Shown: piece after piece, positions 12,201 through 27,200 of the stretch
Numbering within the stretch: the stretch's first letter is position 1
Layout: the number at the start of each line of letters is the position of its first letter
Source of the DNA: Ctena decussata
Lineage: Eukaryota > Mollusca > Bivalvia > Lucinida > Lucinidae
DNA: 64,000 bases
Reading direction: 5' to 3'
Assembly (NCBI GenBank): GCA_963989385.1
Contig: OZ022499.1
Location: 102,966,786 to 103,030,785, forward strand
Notes under the pieces: generated by a model
Database searches by the model: none
What the model was told of the DNA's origin: nothing
What the model saw: the letters and a program-made list of their open reading frames with translations, nothing else
Translations under genes and position numbers: made by a program

Positions 12201-15200
12201 TTGAATTGGATGTTTTGGTTAAAGTTTTTTAAAGACCTATATCTCCTTAACCCATGGATGGATTCTTTTGATACTTGCACTGTAGTTAGATATTGGTCCA
12301 AAGTTTAACAGGGTACCACCCCCACCCCACTCAGTGACCTTGATGTCAAGGTCATGGACTTAGAAAATTGGGAGTTTTTTTGGACTGGATGTTTTGGTTA
12401 AAGTTTTATAAAGCCCAATATCTCCTTAACCCATGGATGGATTCCTTTGATACTTGCACTGAAGTTAGATATTGGTCTAAAGTTTTCGAAGGTTCTACCC
12501 CCACCCCCCTCAGTGACCTTGATGTCAAGGTCATGGACTTAGAAAATTGTCTTTTTATTGATTGGATGTTTTGGTTAAAGTTTTTTAAAGACACATATCT
12601 CCTGAACCCATAGATGAATTCTTTTTATATTTGCACTGTAGTTAGAGCTACAGAGTACTACCCCAACCCCGCTCAGTGACCTTAATGTCAAGGTCAGGGA
12701 CTTAGGAAATTCGGTCTTTATTAAAGTTTTGTAATAGACTAGTTTAAATAGCGCTCGACTATCAACTATAACTATACTAAGAACTAAGACTATCGGGTGG
12801 CGGATTCACACCGGATATATTTTGATTTCTAATAACAGAGGTAGCCTATGATTTAATGAGTTTCGCTTCATTTTTGAGCCTTGTGTGGAGACAAATTAGT
12901 AAAAACCCGAAGAATTCATTGAATAATAATCAAATTTATAGACTATTTCTTTAATACCAAACGATGATGAAAACTAAATCCGCCCATTTTGGATAGTCAG
13001 TTACTCAAGCGCATCAACATGTGCAGCATGCGCATTTCACCCTTGTGAATAGATATTCTGCGAAACTCTTAAAAGAAAAGTATACCATGAGTTGGTTGGT
13101 TGATTGTTTTGGGCTTAGTTTAAACATAATTAATTTTTCTTTTTTCGTAACATATTACAACAACAACATACAAAATAAACTAGGATTGACACAAAATCAA
13201 ATCGCTTATTTGGTTTTCCTCCAAAAGGGGCGCGACAACCTTTGAGACAGTATTTTAGTCTATATAGAGCCGTCTCACAAAGAAAACGACAAAGAAAAAG
13301 GAGATAACAGGGTTTAAATACGATAAAAAAAACCTCCCAGCCCAAACCTGCTGCAAGTGCGGCCGGTCCTTGCCATCCTGTTTTCCAAATTACATGTAGT
13401 GGAGCGCTCTAACACTTAAACTTACTTATCACCGTCGCACGAATCGACGGCCCCGATTTAGCAAAAGCAGCTAACTTTCCAGTTCGAAGCGTCTTCTATA
13501 CGGACATACCAATCTGTGTAAGTGGTATAACATATATATGCATTCATTTAATATGATTCCTATTCTTTATATCGGACCACCGACTAGCTGCCTGGAACGA
13601 TAACTGGCAAGGTCTAATCTGTGGCTACAACCCCAGTTTGCAGGCAGTTTAAGCTGCAGTGTGCAAGTTTCAGCCTGCTAAATTATTTGTCTTATTATGG
13701 CTCGTTTCGAGCAACTTCATATCTCAAAAGGCTGATCAAGATGTTAGACGAGTAACTTGAATGTTTATTCATTTGGCCTCTGTGTGGCTTAAACATTAGG
13801 TACCTCACCGCTGTGTGTTCAAGCCTCGGTCGCGTACATGGAGAAAGCCAAGTTCTGCCTACGGAAGGTGAGGGTTATTTTTTTTTTTTTTTTTTTTTTT
13901 TTTGCCGGATGCTCCGGTTTTCATCCATCTCTGCTTAATGCTTGACAAAAGTGAAATATTCTTGAAGGGCCGTAAAACCCATGTCCTATCCTCTGTACAA
14001 ATAGAGACATTCTTTCGAAGGAATGACAGACATGACGAGACTTTATCTTTGAACCCTCACAGAGACACGAGCACCGTACATGAAATGGAATGATTGTCCT
14101 CCTACCCCGTATAATTATCTTCAACAGTTCTGACGCATGATTAACGTAAAATGTATTTTAAAGGTTTCCCATAGCCTATTAGCGGAAGGGGCATTGGGGG
14201 TTAGAGGCCCACTGTAACTTGGGCACAGCAAACGAATGGCGCAGCCCATTCCCCTCCTTTCGCTGCCATATCCTTCCCTAATTCAAAGAAGGTACCTATC
14301 TACTGCTGGGTTGACAGAGACTGTCTTTCAGTCGTCGCATAGCGAAGCCAGGGCGCGATCTCACGACCTTGTGCCGACTTTCTTCACCATAACCGAGCAT
14401 CTCTAACCACTCGACCACGGCGCCCATGGACAGACAAGAGTGTATTACGGAGGAGCCATTTGTAGGCATAAGATATGAGGACATATGTGTAAAACTAAAG
14501 CTGGGCTTGTAAATAAGCTGGGTATAGTTAAATTCTTTAGAAGCAAGGAATACACCCGAGAAACGAAAAGAGCAGACTCGGTCTAATTTAATCTGCTCAT
14601 TACCAGTAATGAAATTTGCACACCGGTCACTCTCCCTAGCACTGGCTGAAGCAGAAGACTATCTAAGTTTTCAACATCTTTTGAAACGAACTCAGTGATC
14701 CAAAGGGACCTGAAAATATAAGCTTCCAATTATGATGATGTACTGGGAGACATTTTACGGTCGCCACCCGACACAACACCAGCTGCAGTGAAAATGAACC
14801 ACTTCTGAACAGTTAGATATGGAAGGACATTCGGCGGCGTGTGCGACTATGGCTACGTACAGCTGAGTCACCCGGGGAACGTCGTTACGATAATTGAAAC
14901 GACAACAACATGAGCAGTTACATCCTTTGGAAGTAAGGGATACACCAAAGAAATGAAAGTAACGCACTCGTTACTGTATGTCCACAATCATAACATTGTC
15001 CTTGACAATGACAACGTGTAAAAGGCAGAGAAGGCAACACAAAATGCAAACAGTCAAAGGACGTTTTATCAAAAAAGTTGATAAGGTGATCTACCCTTTA
15101 CCCAGAAATTGCCGGAGTCGGAATGTGAGTCGGACGGATCAGGATAAATGCAAACTAAAAACTATTAAGTATACTTTCATGAGTCATAGTTTATCCTTCA

Positions 15201-18200
15201 CAACTCATAGTTGGTAATTGCACCATACAAAGTGGAAAGTACAAGAGTCTCCATAGTCATGCTTGTGGTAAAACGTCTGAACACAAATCATTATGAAAAC
15301 ACGCATCAACAATAACGTTTGGTGATAAAGGTTCGGTTGATTTGCATATATTGAGTACAGTATGGAGAGCTTGTTTTTGTAAAATGACACATTGCTCCAG
15401 AAAGTATCATCTCCTTCTCTGGTTCCCCATCGAGCGATTTAATAGAAACAAAAGCGGGGTGACTGGGTCTTTTAAATTTGCTAATCACGATCATTAACTA
15501 TCACAACCTTGACGCGATACCTCCCGATAGACAATTTCACGAAAGAGCAATGAGGCCTGTAAAACGTTAGTTGAGACTTAAGAAACTTCTCTGCAAAGTA
15601 CGTCACATACATATACATATATGTAATGCAAATTGCCGGGTCGCGTAGCGCAATCGGTAGGGCACCTGACTCAAAGTCAGAGGTCCTTGGTTCGAAACCC
15701 GGTCTGGCCACATACGTTCATTTCTCCTTCCGCTGATTCAAGAAGGGCAGTTGTCAGTTACTGGCGAAAGTATGTGCACTTAGTACTGGTTAACCGCTTA
15801 GGAGGTCTAAGCCTGCCCAGCAATAGTATGGTTAGGTTAACTGACCGTGTTTACCGTGGACGTTAAACAACAAATCAATCAATCAATCAATGTAATGCCA
15901 ATTATGAGCTATGAATTATAGAACCCAGTCGTGTTTTAAGTTCTGAATATTAAGTACATTTTCATATGTAACAGATCGTTTTTCACTCTTAGGTGCCCAG
16001 ATACTTTCCCAGTAGATGAACTCATGCATAATGTTATTGCGAGATATGTCTTGAATCGTTTCACTACTGTTTTACTCATGTAAATGATCGTGATTGGACG
16101 GCTTTCAACAACAAAACTCGTCGAGTTTCTTTAAGAAAAGTTGAAAATTTATCTGAATATTTTTACATGTAGTTGGCCTGTTTCCGAAAATAAAAACTTT
16201 GTTATATGGTAATCATATACATGTTAGGTACAGGAGGAAGATCCCATTCACTGCCTCACACTTTTCAACCAGCATCCTGTAGATAAAGACATGTTGTCAT
16301 CAAACGTAAATGTTGGCACCAAACTGTTAATGTGCATCTGCTTGTTTCTTCGACATTTAAACCACTACGAGGACTATAGACTTTGAATTCGACAATGTTG
16401 ATCTATTCACAGAGGCGAATGCATAAAAGCACGGATCAGTGTGAAAAGCGGTTCACATCTTGTGATAAAATGTGGGTTACTGTGCATATTAAATCATATA
16501 ATTGTCAATACTTCGGAAAAACAAAAAAAAACCTGTCCTCAAATTACAATTCCTTTTCTGGTTCCCTGTCTAGCAACGGACCCTCTGTCTGTACATTGTA
16601 TTTTACCGCTTCATGGGTCCCTGTCTGTGCATTGTATTTTTACCGCTTCATCCAAGTTATGATAGAATGACCAAAATCTTTTTGAACCCTTTTTTACGGG
16701 AAACTCAATGATGTTATATTTTCAAAAGCTTGCTAATCAATTCATTTAAAATGACAAAGCTTCCAATTATACCAATGATAAAGAAAGGGGACTTTTATCA
16801 AAGTGTGAACTGTAAAGTAGGGCGTAAAATATGAACAGGAACGTATGCAATATGTTTGTGAGTTCATGTGTCATATTGTATACTTCATATTTCACAGCTC
16901 ATCATTTAGGCTTGATTCCAGATAGCTCAGATCTGACATCTTGTTTCATAAAGTGTGAGGTATAATATGAGAATACATTAAAGGTTTCCAACAGACTTGT
17001 GATCGTAGTGGCAGTGAGTAGGTGTTAAAGAGCTCGTCTCTGTATATTTGTTGTCATAAATTTTAAGCACAAGCTGTAAACTGTAAAAAATGCAAACTGA
17101 ATTATCAAATAACTACGCGCCTGTAATATACGAGACTTCAAATAACGCTTTACTACATGTACTTCACATCTTATACTTCATTTTACATTTTATATTGCAA
17201 GCTGCGATATATGACGCTTCAATAGTGAAGTGTGACGTGTACGTTATGAACTGTTAAAATTGACGATAAATGTTCAAGTTTCCATACTCTAATAATTGAC
17301 CACAAATTTGCGTTAAGGGCTTCAGTACGCAGTTTTTCTACTTTGCGGAACAGACAGCGTCATGACGTCATAACGTTGCCTACGTCCAAACAGACGGTTT
17401 ATTTTGACGTCCTTTAACTCATGTAACGTGGCGTGAATCGATGTAGTTGTTGAAGTATAAACTGCATTACCAGTACGTTCTAATGTTTTATCATAGGACT
17501 TTCTAATAAATGCACTGAGAATGTAAATACCAGTCACCACGATCTTCATGGTATTCTTTCTGCCGTACTTCATTACGAACAGTGTTCACCGATAGTTTTC
17601 AGTATAGTCGGATAGTCGATAGTTTGATCTTATTTAAACTAGTCTACTTGCATACTGATTTATAATGCTTTGCAGAGATTTAGTTTATATTTGAACTGAT
17701 GTTAGACACTTTTTTTTGAGCTTTTATAAAACACCTTATATTGACCCTACTGGATGACCTTGAAGTCAAGGTCATCGACTTAGAATTTTGTCTTAAAGAG
17801 TTTGGTTAAAGTTTTATATTTATGAAGACATAATTTCACTGTGCCACGATGATGGACTCAGTTGATACTTATACTTGGACTGATGTTAGATAATGGTACA
17901 TCCTACATCCACCCCTCCCCACCCCCTCCTTCCTCTCAGTTTTTTTTACCTCAAGCTCATGGGCGTTGAAATTTTATTTCATATTTTTTAGCTCACCTGA
18001 GCCTTTAGGCTCATAGGTGAGCTTATAGTATAGCCAGGCATCCGTCCGTCCGTCGGTCGTCAACATTTTCAAACATCTTCTCCTCTGAAACCACTGGGCC
18101 GATTGAAGCCATATTTCATATGGAGCCTACCTAGGTCGGGGGAACGTTAGTTTGTTCGCGGTATCTGGGTCACATGACCAAGATGGCCGCCACACCCATA

Positions 18201-21200
18201 TAAGGTAAAAACCCTTCAAAAATCTTCTTCTCCAGAACCAAAAGGCCTATGACCCTGAAACTTGGTATGTAGCATCGAGCATGCGGGCCCATCATAGTGT
18301 GTACAAATCATGACCTTGCGTTGACCTTGACCTAATTTACGGTATGGTCAAGTTTGGTAAGTAGGCTTTTATATGGGCAAATGCTTAAACAGTGGATTTC
18401 ACAGAAACTATTTAATTCTAAGGTTTAATACTTGGTATACATGGTCGACCAAAAGACCAGATGAAGATATTATGTCACAAAAGGTCAAGGTCATTCCATC
18501 GGACCATCCGTCGTCAAGATTTTCAAACATCTTCTCCTCTGAAACCACTGGGCCGATTGAAGCCAAATTTCATATGCAGCCTCCATGGGTTGGGGGAAAG
18601 AAAGTTTGTTCGAGGTATCTTGGTCACATGACCAAGATGGCCGCCACGCCCATATATGGTAAAAACCCTTCAAAAATCTTCTTCTACAGAACCAAAAGGC
18701 CTATGACCTTGAAATTTGGTATGTAGCATTGAGCATGCAGGCCTATCATAGTTTGTACAAATCATGACCTTGCGTTGACCTTGACCTAATTTAGGGTATG
18801 GTCAAGTTTGGTACGTTAGGCTTTTATATGGGCAAATGCTTAAACAGTGGATTTCTCAGAATCCATTTAAGTCTAAGGTACAATATGTTGTATACATGGT
18901 CGACTAAATGACCAGATGAAGATATCATGTCACAAAAGGTCAAGGTCATTCCGTCGGACCATCCGTCGTCAAGATTTTCAAACATCTTCTCCTCTGAAAC
19001 CACAGGGCCGATTGAAGCCAAATTTCATACGCAGCCTCCATGGGTTGGGGAAACGAAAGTTTGTTCACGGTATCTGGGTCACATGACCAAGATGGCCGCC
19101 ACGCCCATATATGGTAAAAACCCTTCAAAAATCTTCTTCTACAGAACCAAAAGGCCTATGACCTTGAAACTTGGTATGTAGCATCGGGCATGTGGGCTTA
19201 ACGTAGTTTATACAAATCATGACCTTGCGTTGACCTTGACCTAATTTACGGTATGGTCAAGTTTGGTACGTTAGGCTTTTAGGGACCGACCATTTGATAT
19301 TCTGGGGGGGGGGGGGGGGGGGGGGGCCTGGTATATTTATCAAAAAAATTCCCTGTCTTTGGATATGCAAGAAAAAAATAACCTGGCTCATAAGGGGGTT
19401 CAAAAAAATAATCTGGCTTCAAAAGTAAGAGAAAAAAATAACCTGTCTTCACCCAAAATTTAAAAAAAAAAATATATAGTCTGCAGATAATTCCACTGGA
19501 ATTGAGTTTTTATAATCTCTCTGGCTTCTGGGGGCTGTGCCCCCAGACCCCCATATTTATAGTTATATTTTAATATTATCTACAATTGGTTTACACCAGC
19601 AGGCCCGCATGTGCATACATTTACAAAAAAATCCTATACAACATTTACATACATGTATCATTGATCTGCCACATTACTAAGTAAATGTTTCCACTAAAAC
19701 TGAATTGCAAAATAGTCACTAGCTTATGGGAGACAAAACCATTATGGACAAATAAACACTCTAAAAGGCAAAAGTCCCAATATAAAAACCCTTATTTTTA
19801 CCATCATTCCTAGTTTTTCTCTTGTTTCCAGTCTTAAAATTGCCATTGAAATTGGGAAATTGCTTTAGCTTCTGGGGGGCAACGCCCCCCAGACCCCCCT
19901 TTCTTAACTTCTTAGCACATAACTTTCAGCCATTTTATTAATGGCCATTCATGTATAATGTGACTCTATCGGTAAGTATTTATCAAACTTTCTAAATGAC
20001 GAATATAGCATGTTTGGGCATATATTGGGATAGAAAAAAACCCTTAAATTCCTAATGTTAGCCCTAAAACTTTGCCAAAATAGCCCTAAATTTTGGCCAA
20101 AATATCCCTAATTTCATGCCTAATTTTTTGCTCATACAGGGATGTTTGTATCTGTACCTTAGATGAAAAGAGTAACATGCTCCAGGCACTGGTTTGCAAA
20201 AGCAAGTAAAGCCATGCCCTTCGCCTGGTTAAAGACAGCACCATGTTCTTTTTGTGAGAAAAAAAGGTGTAAAAAATACTGATGTGGGTAAAATAAAAGG
20301 ATATTAAGATCAAGTACCGGTAAACAAGGATCTGATAGTTCAGCTATAAAATAAAAAAAAATAACCTGTTTGAGTTAGTTTGTAAAAAAAATAAATTAGC
20401 TTCCACAAGGTGAAAAAAGTAGAAATTGTTTCCAGAGGCCAGTGAAATAAAATGTTGTGTCTCAATCAAGAATACCAGGCCCCCCCCCAGAATATCAAAT
20501 GGTCGGTCCCTTATATGGGCAAATGCTTAAACAGTGGATTTCTCAGAATCCATTTAACTCTAAGGTACAATATGTTGTATACATGGTCGACTAAATGACC
20601 AGATGAAGATATCATGTCACTTAAGGTCAAGGTCATTCCGTCGGACCATCTGTCGTCAAGATTTTCAAACATCTTCTCCCCTGAAACCACTGGTCTGATT
20701 GAAGCAAAATTTCATATGGAGTCTCAGTTGGATGGGGGAACGAAAGTTTATTCCTGGGGTCTGGGTCACATGACCAAGATGGCTGCCCTTCCCATATATG
20801 GTAAAAAACTTTAAAAAATCTTCTTCTATAGAACCAAAAGGCCTATGACCTTGAAACTTGGTCTGTAGCTTTGGGCATGCAAGCCCATCGTAGTTTGTAC
20901 AAATGATGACCTTGCGTTGACCTTGACCTAATTAACGGCATGGTCAACGTTTGTATGTTAGGCTTTTATATGGGAAAACGCTTATATAGTGGATTTCTCA
21001 GAAACTATTTAAGTCTAAGGTAGAATTTGTGGTATATATGGTCAACTTAATGACCAGATGAAGATATTATGTCACTGAAGGTCAAGGTCATTTTGTCAGT
21101 CTGTCCGTCATCAAGATTTTCAAACATCTTCTCCTTTGAAACTACTGGGGAGATTGAAGCCAAATTTCATATGGTGTCTCAGTGGGATAGGGGAACTAAA

Positions 21201-24200
21201 GTTTATACCCGGGGTTTGGGTCACATGACCAAGATGGCCGCCATGCCCATATATGGTAAAAACCCTTCGAAAATCTTCTTCTCGAGAACCAAAAGGCCTA
21301 TGATCTTGAACATTGGTATGTAGCATCGAGCATGCGAGCCCATTATAGTTTATACAAATAATGACCTTGCATTGGCCTTGACCTAATTTACGACATGGTC
21401 AACTTTGGTATGTTAGGCTTTTATATGGGAAAATGCTTATACAATGGATTTCTCAGAAATTATTTAAGTCTAAGGTACAATACGTGGTGTATATATGGTC
21501 AGCTAAATGACCAGATGAAGCTATTATGTCACTGAAGGTCAAGGTCAGTTTGTCTGTCTGTCCTTCATCAAGATTTTCAAAACATCTCCTCTGAAACCAC
21601 TGGTCTGATTGAAGCAAAATTTCATATGGAGTCTAAGTGTGATCGGGGAATCAAAGTTTGTTCTCGGGATCTTGACCAAGATGGCCGCCATGCCCGTATA
21701 CGGTAAAAACCCTTCAAAATCTTCTTCTCCAGAACCAAAAGGCGTATGACCTTGAAACTTGGTATGTAGCTTCGGGCACTCAAGCCCATCATAGTTTATA
21801 CAAAGATCGTGCGTTGACCTTGACCTAATTTATGACACTGTCAACTTTGGTACATTATGTAGGCTTTTATATGGGAAAATGCTTACCGGTAAACAGTGGA
21901 TTTTTCAGAAACTGTTCAAGTCTAAGGTACAATATTGGGTATATATGGTTGACTAAATGACCAGATGAAGATATTTTGTTGTTAAAGGTCAAGGTCATTC
22001 TTTGACTTTTGTACAAGGTCATTGAGATTCTGTCACCCGTCAACATTTTCAAACATCTTCTCAGAGGCCAGTGGGGTCAATTGAAGAGATATTTCACATG
22101 GAGCTTCACCGGCTTAAAGGAACCATAGTTTGTTCAGATGGTCTTGGTCACTTGACCAAGATGGCCACCATGCCCATATATGGTAAAAACTCTTCAAACG
22201 TCTTTTTCTCGAGAACCGAAAGGTCTATAACCTTGAAACTTGGTACTGGTATGTAGCATTGGGCACTCAGGCCCATCATAGATTATACAAATGATTACTG
22301 TATTTCATATGGAGCTTTTATACTGGGTCAAAGGAATCAAAGTTTGTTCAGATGGTCATGGTCACATGAACATGGTGGCCACCACGCCCATATATGTCCA
22401 GAAACAAAGGCCCAGTGACCTTGTGGCTCGGTATATAGAATTGGGACTCAACATTAATCCCCAAGGGAGGGGGGTTATCTGCCCCTGCCCTGGTGCTATA
22501 TACATGTATAAAAGCATTAAAATATATACCAGGACCAAGTGTCAGGTGAGCTACAGGACCATTGGTCCTCTTGTTTTAAATTTAGTTTATAAATGTGTGT
22601 TTATTTTGGACATGCTTGCCTGAAGTTTTATGCATAGCAGTCCACACCACCATAGCGGCTATGTGATGGGCAAGCACCAATTCGGGGAGCTTTGCTGTCA
22701 GGCGACAGCTCTTGTTATACCCCCCTCCCTCCCTGCTGGATATGTCTTTGGTGAAAACTTGGACAGTCTTTTCAGAAACTGCCTACCAGATTTCAAAATA
22801 ATTTGACATGAATGTTCCTTAGAACAAGCCAAATGATTTCTACAAAAATACATGGCTTCCAAGGTAATGGAAGATTCAAAGAAACTTTTTAGCATAAAGG
22901 CTTCATATGTGAGGGATTTAGGGTGTTCTTGGCCCTCTTGTTTGCAGAATACATGCAGTATACAGTCAAGAAACCTGAGGAGGGTAACTGAATGCAATCA
23001 TCAACATGTTGCTGACCAAAATAGGGGGGCCACACTGAATTAATCTCTATATGAAATTTCTTCATCAGCAAAACTAATAAATAGGTTCGCCATCAATAGC
23101 TGTAGACATTGATGCTTTACCTATGTATTTGTTTTGTTGAAAAAGAGTTTGACCCTTAAAGCGCCAAAAATTAAAATTGTTGAATTGGCAAACAGTGTAG
23201 ATCCAGATGAGGTGGCTCATAATGAGCCACCTCATCTGAATCTACACTGTTTGCCCTCTAGTGTTCGAATTCTCAATATGATATCGCTTGCACGAAACAT
23301 TTTTTGAAATTCTGCAGACATAAATTTTGTCGTTTCCTTTTTGGTGCATTAAGGGTTAAATACACATGTACAGAGGCTTATGGAAATTATAAACAGTGCT
23401 TCTTAAATATTTTAAGCAGTATATTAGGGGTCAATATTTCTGGGAATCCTTTGTTTCAGGGTAAATTAGAGCTGTTAACTGGGGCCACGGCAGCCAATAT
23501 GAAGTTAGAACTGTACAGTAAGGAGAACAAGCTGGTGTGTAAGATGGATAACGACTCTGCCATGCTAGGATCTTTTCCCGTTGATGATGGAATGAGGCTT
23601 CATGTAAGTTCTAACTTGGTGGCTGGATGTCTTGTGATTTTATGTCCTTTTCATCAGTATTTCAGTCATATCAGGACAATGGGAGGGCGATAATGAAAAG
23701 CTGTGTGCATTGAAACCCTGTTTACATTTGGAAAGATTTCTGCCTCCAGCGGGGCTCAGACACGGGACCACTAGATCAGTAGGCCAGCACTTAACCCACT
23801 GAGCTACCAAGGCTCCTATGTGAGTCTTAAAGCTTCAATCAAATTTGGAAAAAAAACTTACTTTTCTTTCTAAATTAAGGTGAATGCATACGCCTTAAAG
23901 GAAGCAGCTCTGCCATTTTCAGTTTTACCTCCTTTCTCAATGGGGTCCCTGTGGAGCAAATTCTTTCAATTAGGAGTAGATCCCCGGTTTGTAGAGCTTC
24001 ATAAAGGAAAGCAAACATGAAAAAGTTTATTTGAAAAGTCTTTCCAGTAGGAGTAGATCCCCTGTTTGTAGAGCTTCATATAAAGGAAAGCAAACATGAA
24101 TTAGTTTGTTTAAAATAAAAGGAAACAGAAAAAAAATATTTATCCGCGGACATTAAGTTTTGGAAAATTTTAAAGTTGATTCTGTTACCATTGCAGGTTG

Positions 24201-27200
24201 TTGATTCATCATTAAAGCTTGGAGAGTTTGAAGATGTGTCTAAAGTTCAGAAGTTTGAAATTTCAAAAGAAGATTATGAAAAAAGATCAGGTATTAAACT
24301 ACCCCAAAATGTGCTTGAGTATTGGGACATCTAAAATAAGTAATTTTCCATTTGTCCCAAATGGAAAATTTATTGTTTTAGGTGTCCCAAAATTTTCTGT
24401 TTTACGTAACTTATTAACACCGCATATGACAGTCAGAGAGTGCTTGAATGGTTTTCCTTGGAAAACACTTTAGGCTGACACTATGAATGATATCATCAGT
24501 CAGAGAGTGCTTGAATGGTTTTCCTTGGAAAACACTTTAGGCTGACACTATGAATGATATCATCTTAGTTGAAGCTCATCATGACATATTTCATGGTCCA
24601 GTAATTTTACCTCATATTTCTAACACTATTTCATGGATTTGCATTATACTTGGGTTCATGGTTTAGGCTGACACTGTGAGTGACCTCATACCAATTGTAG
24701 GTCAGTATGACCTATATTTCATGGTCCAGTGATTTTGCATCGTATTTCTAATACTTTTACATGGATTGGCATTGGACTTGGGTTATGGGTGTGGGCTGAC
24801 ACTGTGAGTGACTTCATACTGATTGTAGGTCAGTGACCTGTATTTCATGGTCCAGTGATTTAAGCTAATGTCTCTAAAACTGTTTCATTGACTTTTGCTT
24901 TATTTGATGTAATGGTAAATTCAGATACAGTAATGGTCCTCTTGATACTTCTAGGCCACTTTGACCTATATTTCACTGTTCATTGATAGTTATATTTTGG
25001 GCAATATTTTAGGGTTTTGAATTATTCTTAGAAGAACTGTCATTCTGACTCTGCAGTTGATCTCATTTTACTTTGCCTGTATTGTCCATATTAAGCTCAA
25101 GCTCCCACAAAGTTGTGCTTTATTGTCTTCTGAGAATTTTTGTCATTGATACGTAAGTGGTTGTTCATCATGCATGTCAAAATAATGATATTGTTATTCC
25201 TTATTGAATAGATTCAGTACGAGCATTTAAAGAGAGAAACAAAATGGGCCGGTTTAGAGAGGGTGATCCAGAAGAAGAGAAGAGGAAAGAAGAAGAGAAG
25301 GCAAGAAAAGAACAAGAGGAGAAAGACAAGGCAGAGAGAATGAAGATAGATGACAGGTATCAGCAATTCACTGCTCAAGATAAGAAGAGTAGAATGTGAG
25401 GGGAGGGGCTATGGTGTTAGGATTATGAGTAAATCAATGTAATTTCATTGTGAAAGGCATCTTATGATTCCTTAATAGAACTGCCTTTCAGGGGCAGTCC
25501 TAGTGAGGGTCACAACATATATTTGAGCCATGACACAAGAAAACCAATAAAGTGGTTGTGCGCCCAGCGAAGACTCAGATCAGCCTTGGCATCTGCCCAG
25601 TCTGGTCAGAGTCTTTGCTTTGCACCTAAAGGGTAGCATAGGGTCTAAGCTAGCTCCATGCCCAGACTGATCTGAGTCTGTGCAGTCTGGCACAACCACT
25701 TTGTTGTTTTTCTGGTGTTGCGGGTCATTTGTAAATCTTTATGGTATGACCCTTCATTAGAACAGCCGTAGGTGGTTCTAATGAGGGATCAAAAGATATG
25801 TATTTATAAAGGATAGACAGAAGTTATTGTAGAACAATCATAAAAAGCATTTCTTACCTGTAGCTCTGAGGTATGCAGCCAGCATAATCTGAGTATTTGT
25901 TTGCATGTATAATTATACCCCCGCTTTGAAAAAGTGGGGGGTATACTGGTTTACATCTGTCCGTCCGTCCGTCCGTCCCTCCGTCCATCCTTCCGTCCAT
26001 CCCCTTTTAATCAAATTTTTCGTCAAAGATTTCTCCACAACCATACAAGCTAGAATGGTCATATTTGGAATACAGGTTGATGACGATGTGTTGTATTGTG
26101 GGATTGAGAACCAGCCTTCTCCTGCTTATTCTTCCCTTTATTTGTCCATTCTTCTTTATTTCCTACTTCGAATAATGAAATTTTTCGTCAAAGATTTCTC
26201 AACAACCACTCAAGCTAGAATGGTCATATTTGGCATACAGGTTGATGACAGTGTGTTGTATCGTGGGATTGCAAATCAGCCTTCTCCTGCTTATTCTTCC
26301 GTGTATTTGTCCATTCTTCTTTATTTCCATACTTCAAATAATGAAAATTTTCGTCAAAGAAATCTCAACAACCATTCAAGCTAGAATGGTCATATTTGGC
26401 ATACAGGTTGATGACGATGTGTTGTATCGTGGGATTGAGAATCAGCCTTCTCCTGCTTATTCTTCCCTTTATTTGTCCATTCTTCTTTATTTCCATACTT
26501 CAAATAATGAAATTTTTTGTCAAAGATTTCTTAACAACCATTCAAGCTAGAGTGGTCATATTTGGCATACAGGCTGATGACAGTGTGTTGTATCGTGGGA
26601 TTGCAAATTAGCCTCCTCCTGCTTATTCTTTCATGTATTTGTCCAATTTTCTTACTTTCCATACTTTGAATAATGAAATTTTTCTTCAATGATTTCTCCA
26701 CAACTGTGTAAGGGTGAGTAGTCATATTTGGTTTGCAGGTTGATAAAGATGTGTTGTATCGTGGGATTGCAAACCAGCCTTCTCCTGCTTATTCTTCCAT
26801 GTATTTGTCCGATTTTCTTTCTTTCCATACTCATACTTTGAATTATGAAATTTTTCGTCAAAGATTTCTCAACAACCATACAAGCTAGAATGGTCATATT
26901 TGGCATACAGGTTGATGACGATGTGTTGTATCGTGGGATTGAGAATCAGCCTTCTCCTGCTTATTCTTCCGTGTATTTGTCCATTCTTCTTTATTTCCAT
27001 ACTTCAAATAATGAAAATTTTTGTCAAAGATTTCTTAACAACCAATCAAGCTAGAGTGGTCATATTTGGCATACAGGCTGATGACAGTGTGTTGTATCGT
27101 GGGATTGCAAATTAGCCTCCTCCTGCTTATTCTTTCATGTATTTGTCCAATTTTCTTACTTCCGTACTTTGAATAATGAAATTTTTCGTCAAAGATTTCT

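Larger units (their letters stand above)
12737..17644. mobile_element. 4.9-kb TA-flanked terminal-inverted-repeat element
   Basis: The ends are inverted copies: left GACTAGTTTAAATAG... and right (reverse complement) GACTAGTTTAAATAA... . Imperfect similarity runs for ~60 bp (CGACTATC, ACTATAC, CTATCGG recur in order). A TA dinucleotide flanks both sides. It interrupts array element C. A TA duplication fits Tc1/mariner-type transposition, but no transposase ORF is visible and the long interior holds SINEs, so it is non-autonomous or decayed. Stretches 12800-13770, 14430-15610 and 15900-17290 hold nothing I recognise beyond a T23 run near 13880. Confidence 0.6.
12122..17984 (+). mobile_element. 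Array element C, split by an inverted-repeat element
   Basis: The 5' end TTTTTAGCTCGCCTGAAC has a small hairpin (CCTGAACGAAAGTTCAGG), then a GTCGGC-rich tract (12170-12200). Core units of 176-179 bp follow: GGATGTTTTGGTTAAAG at ~12208, 12387 and 12563, each with AGTGACCTTGATGTCAAGGTCATG. The array resumes at 17647-17984 after the insertion 12737-17644. No 3' terminus was found; the next element starts directly at 17985. Confidence 0.65.
293..23459 (+). other. TBCB intron 1 (23.2 kb), transposon-filled
   Basis: No convincing host coding exon was seen inside. Almost all recognisable content is mobile DNA, listed separately: SINEs, MITEs, an antisense L1-Tx1 LINE, two inverted-repeat elements and four array-type elements. 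No enhancer-like or RNA gene could be supported. Confidence 0.75.

Noticed and set aside
18373..19181. ORFs of 60-117 codons in the 18-22 kb region, repeated in sequence
   Set aside because: They fall in the ~455-bp units of element D and repeat with each unit; this is repeat-derived chance coding.
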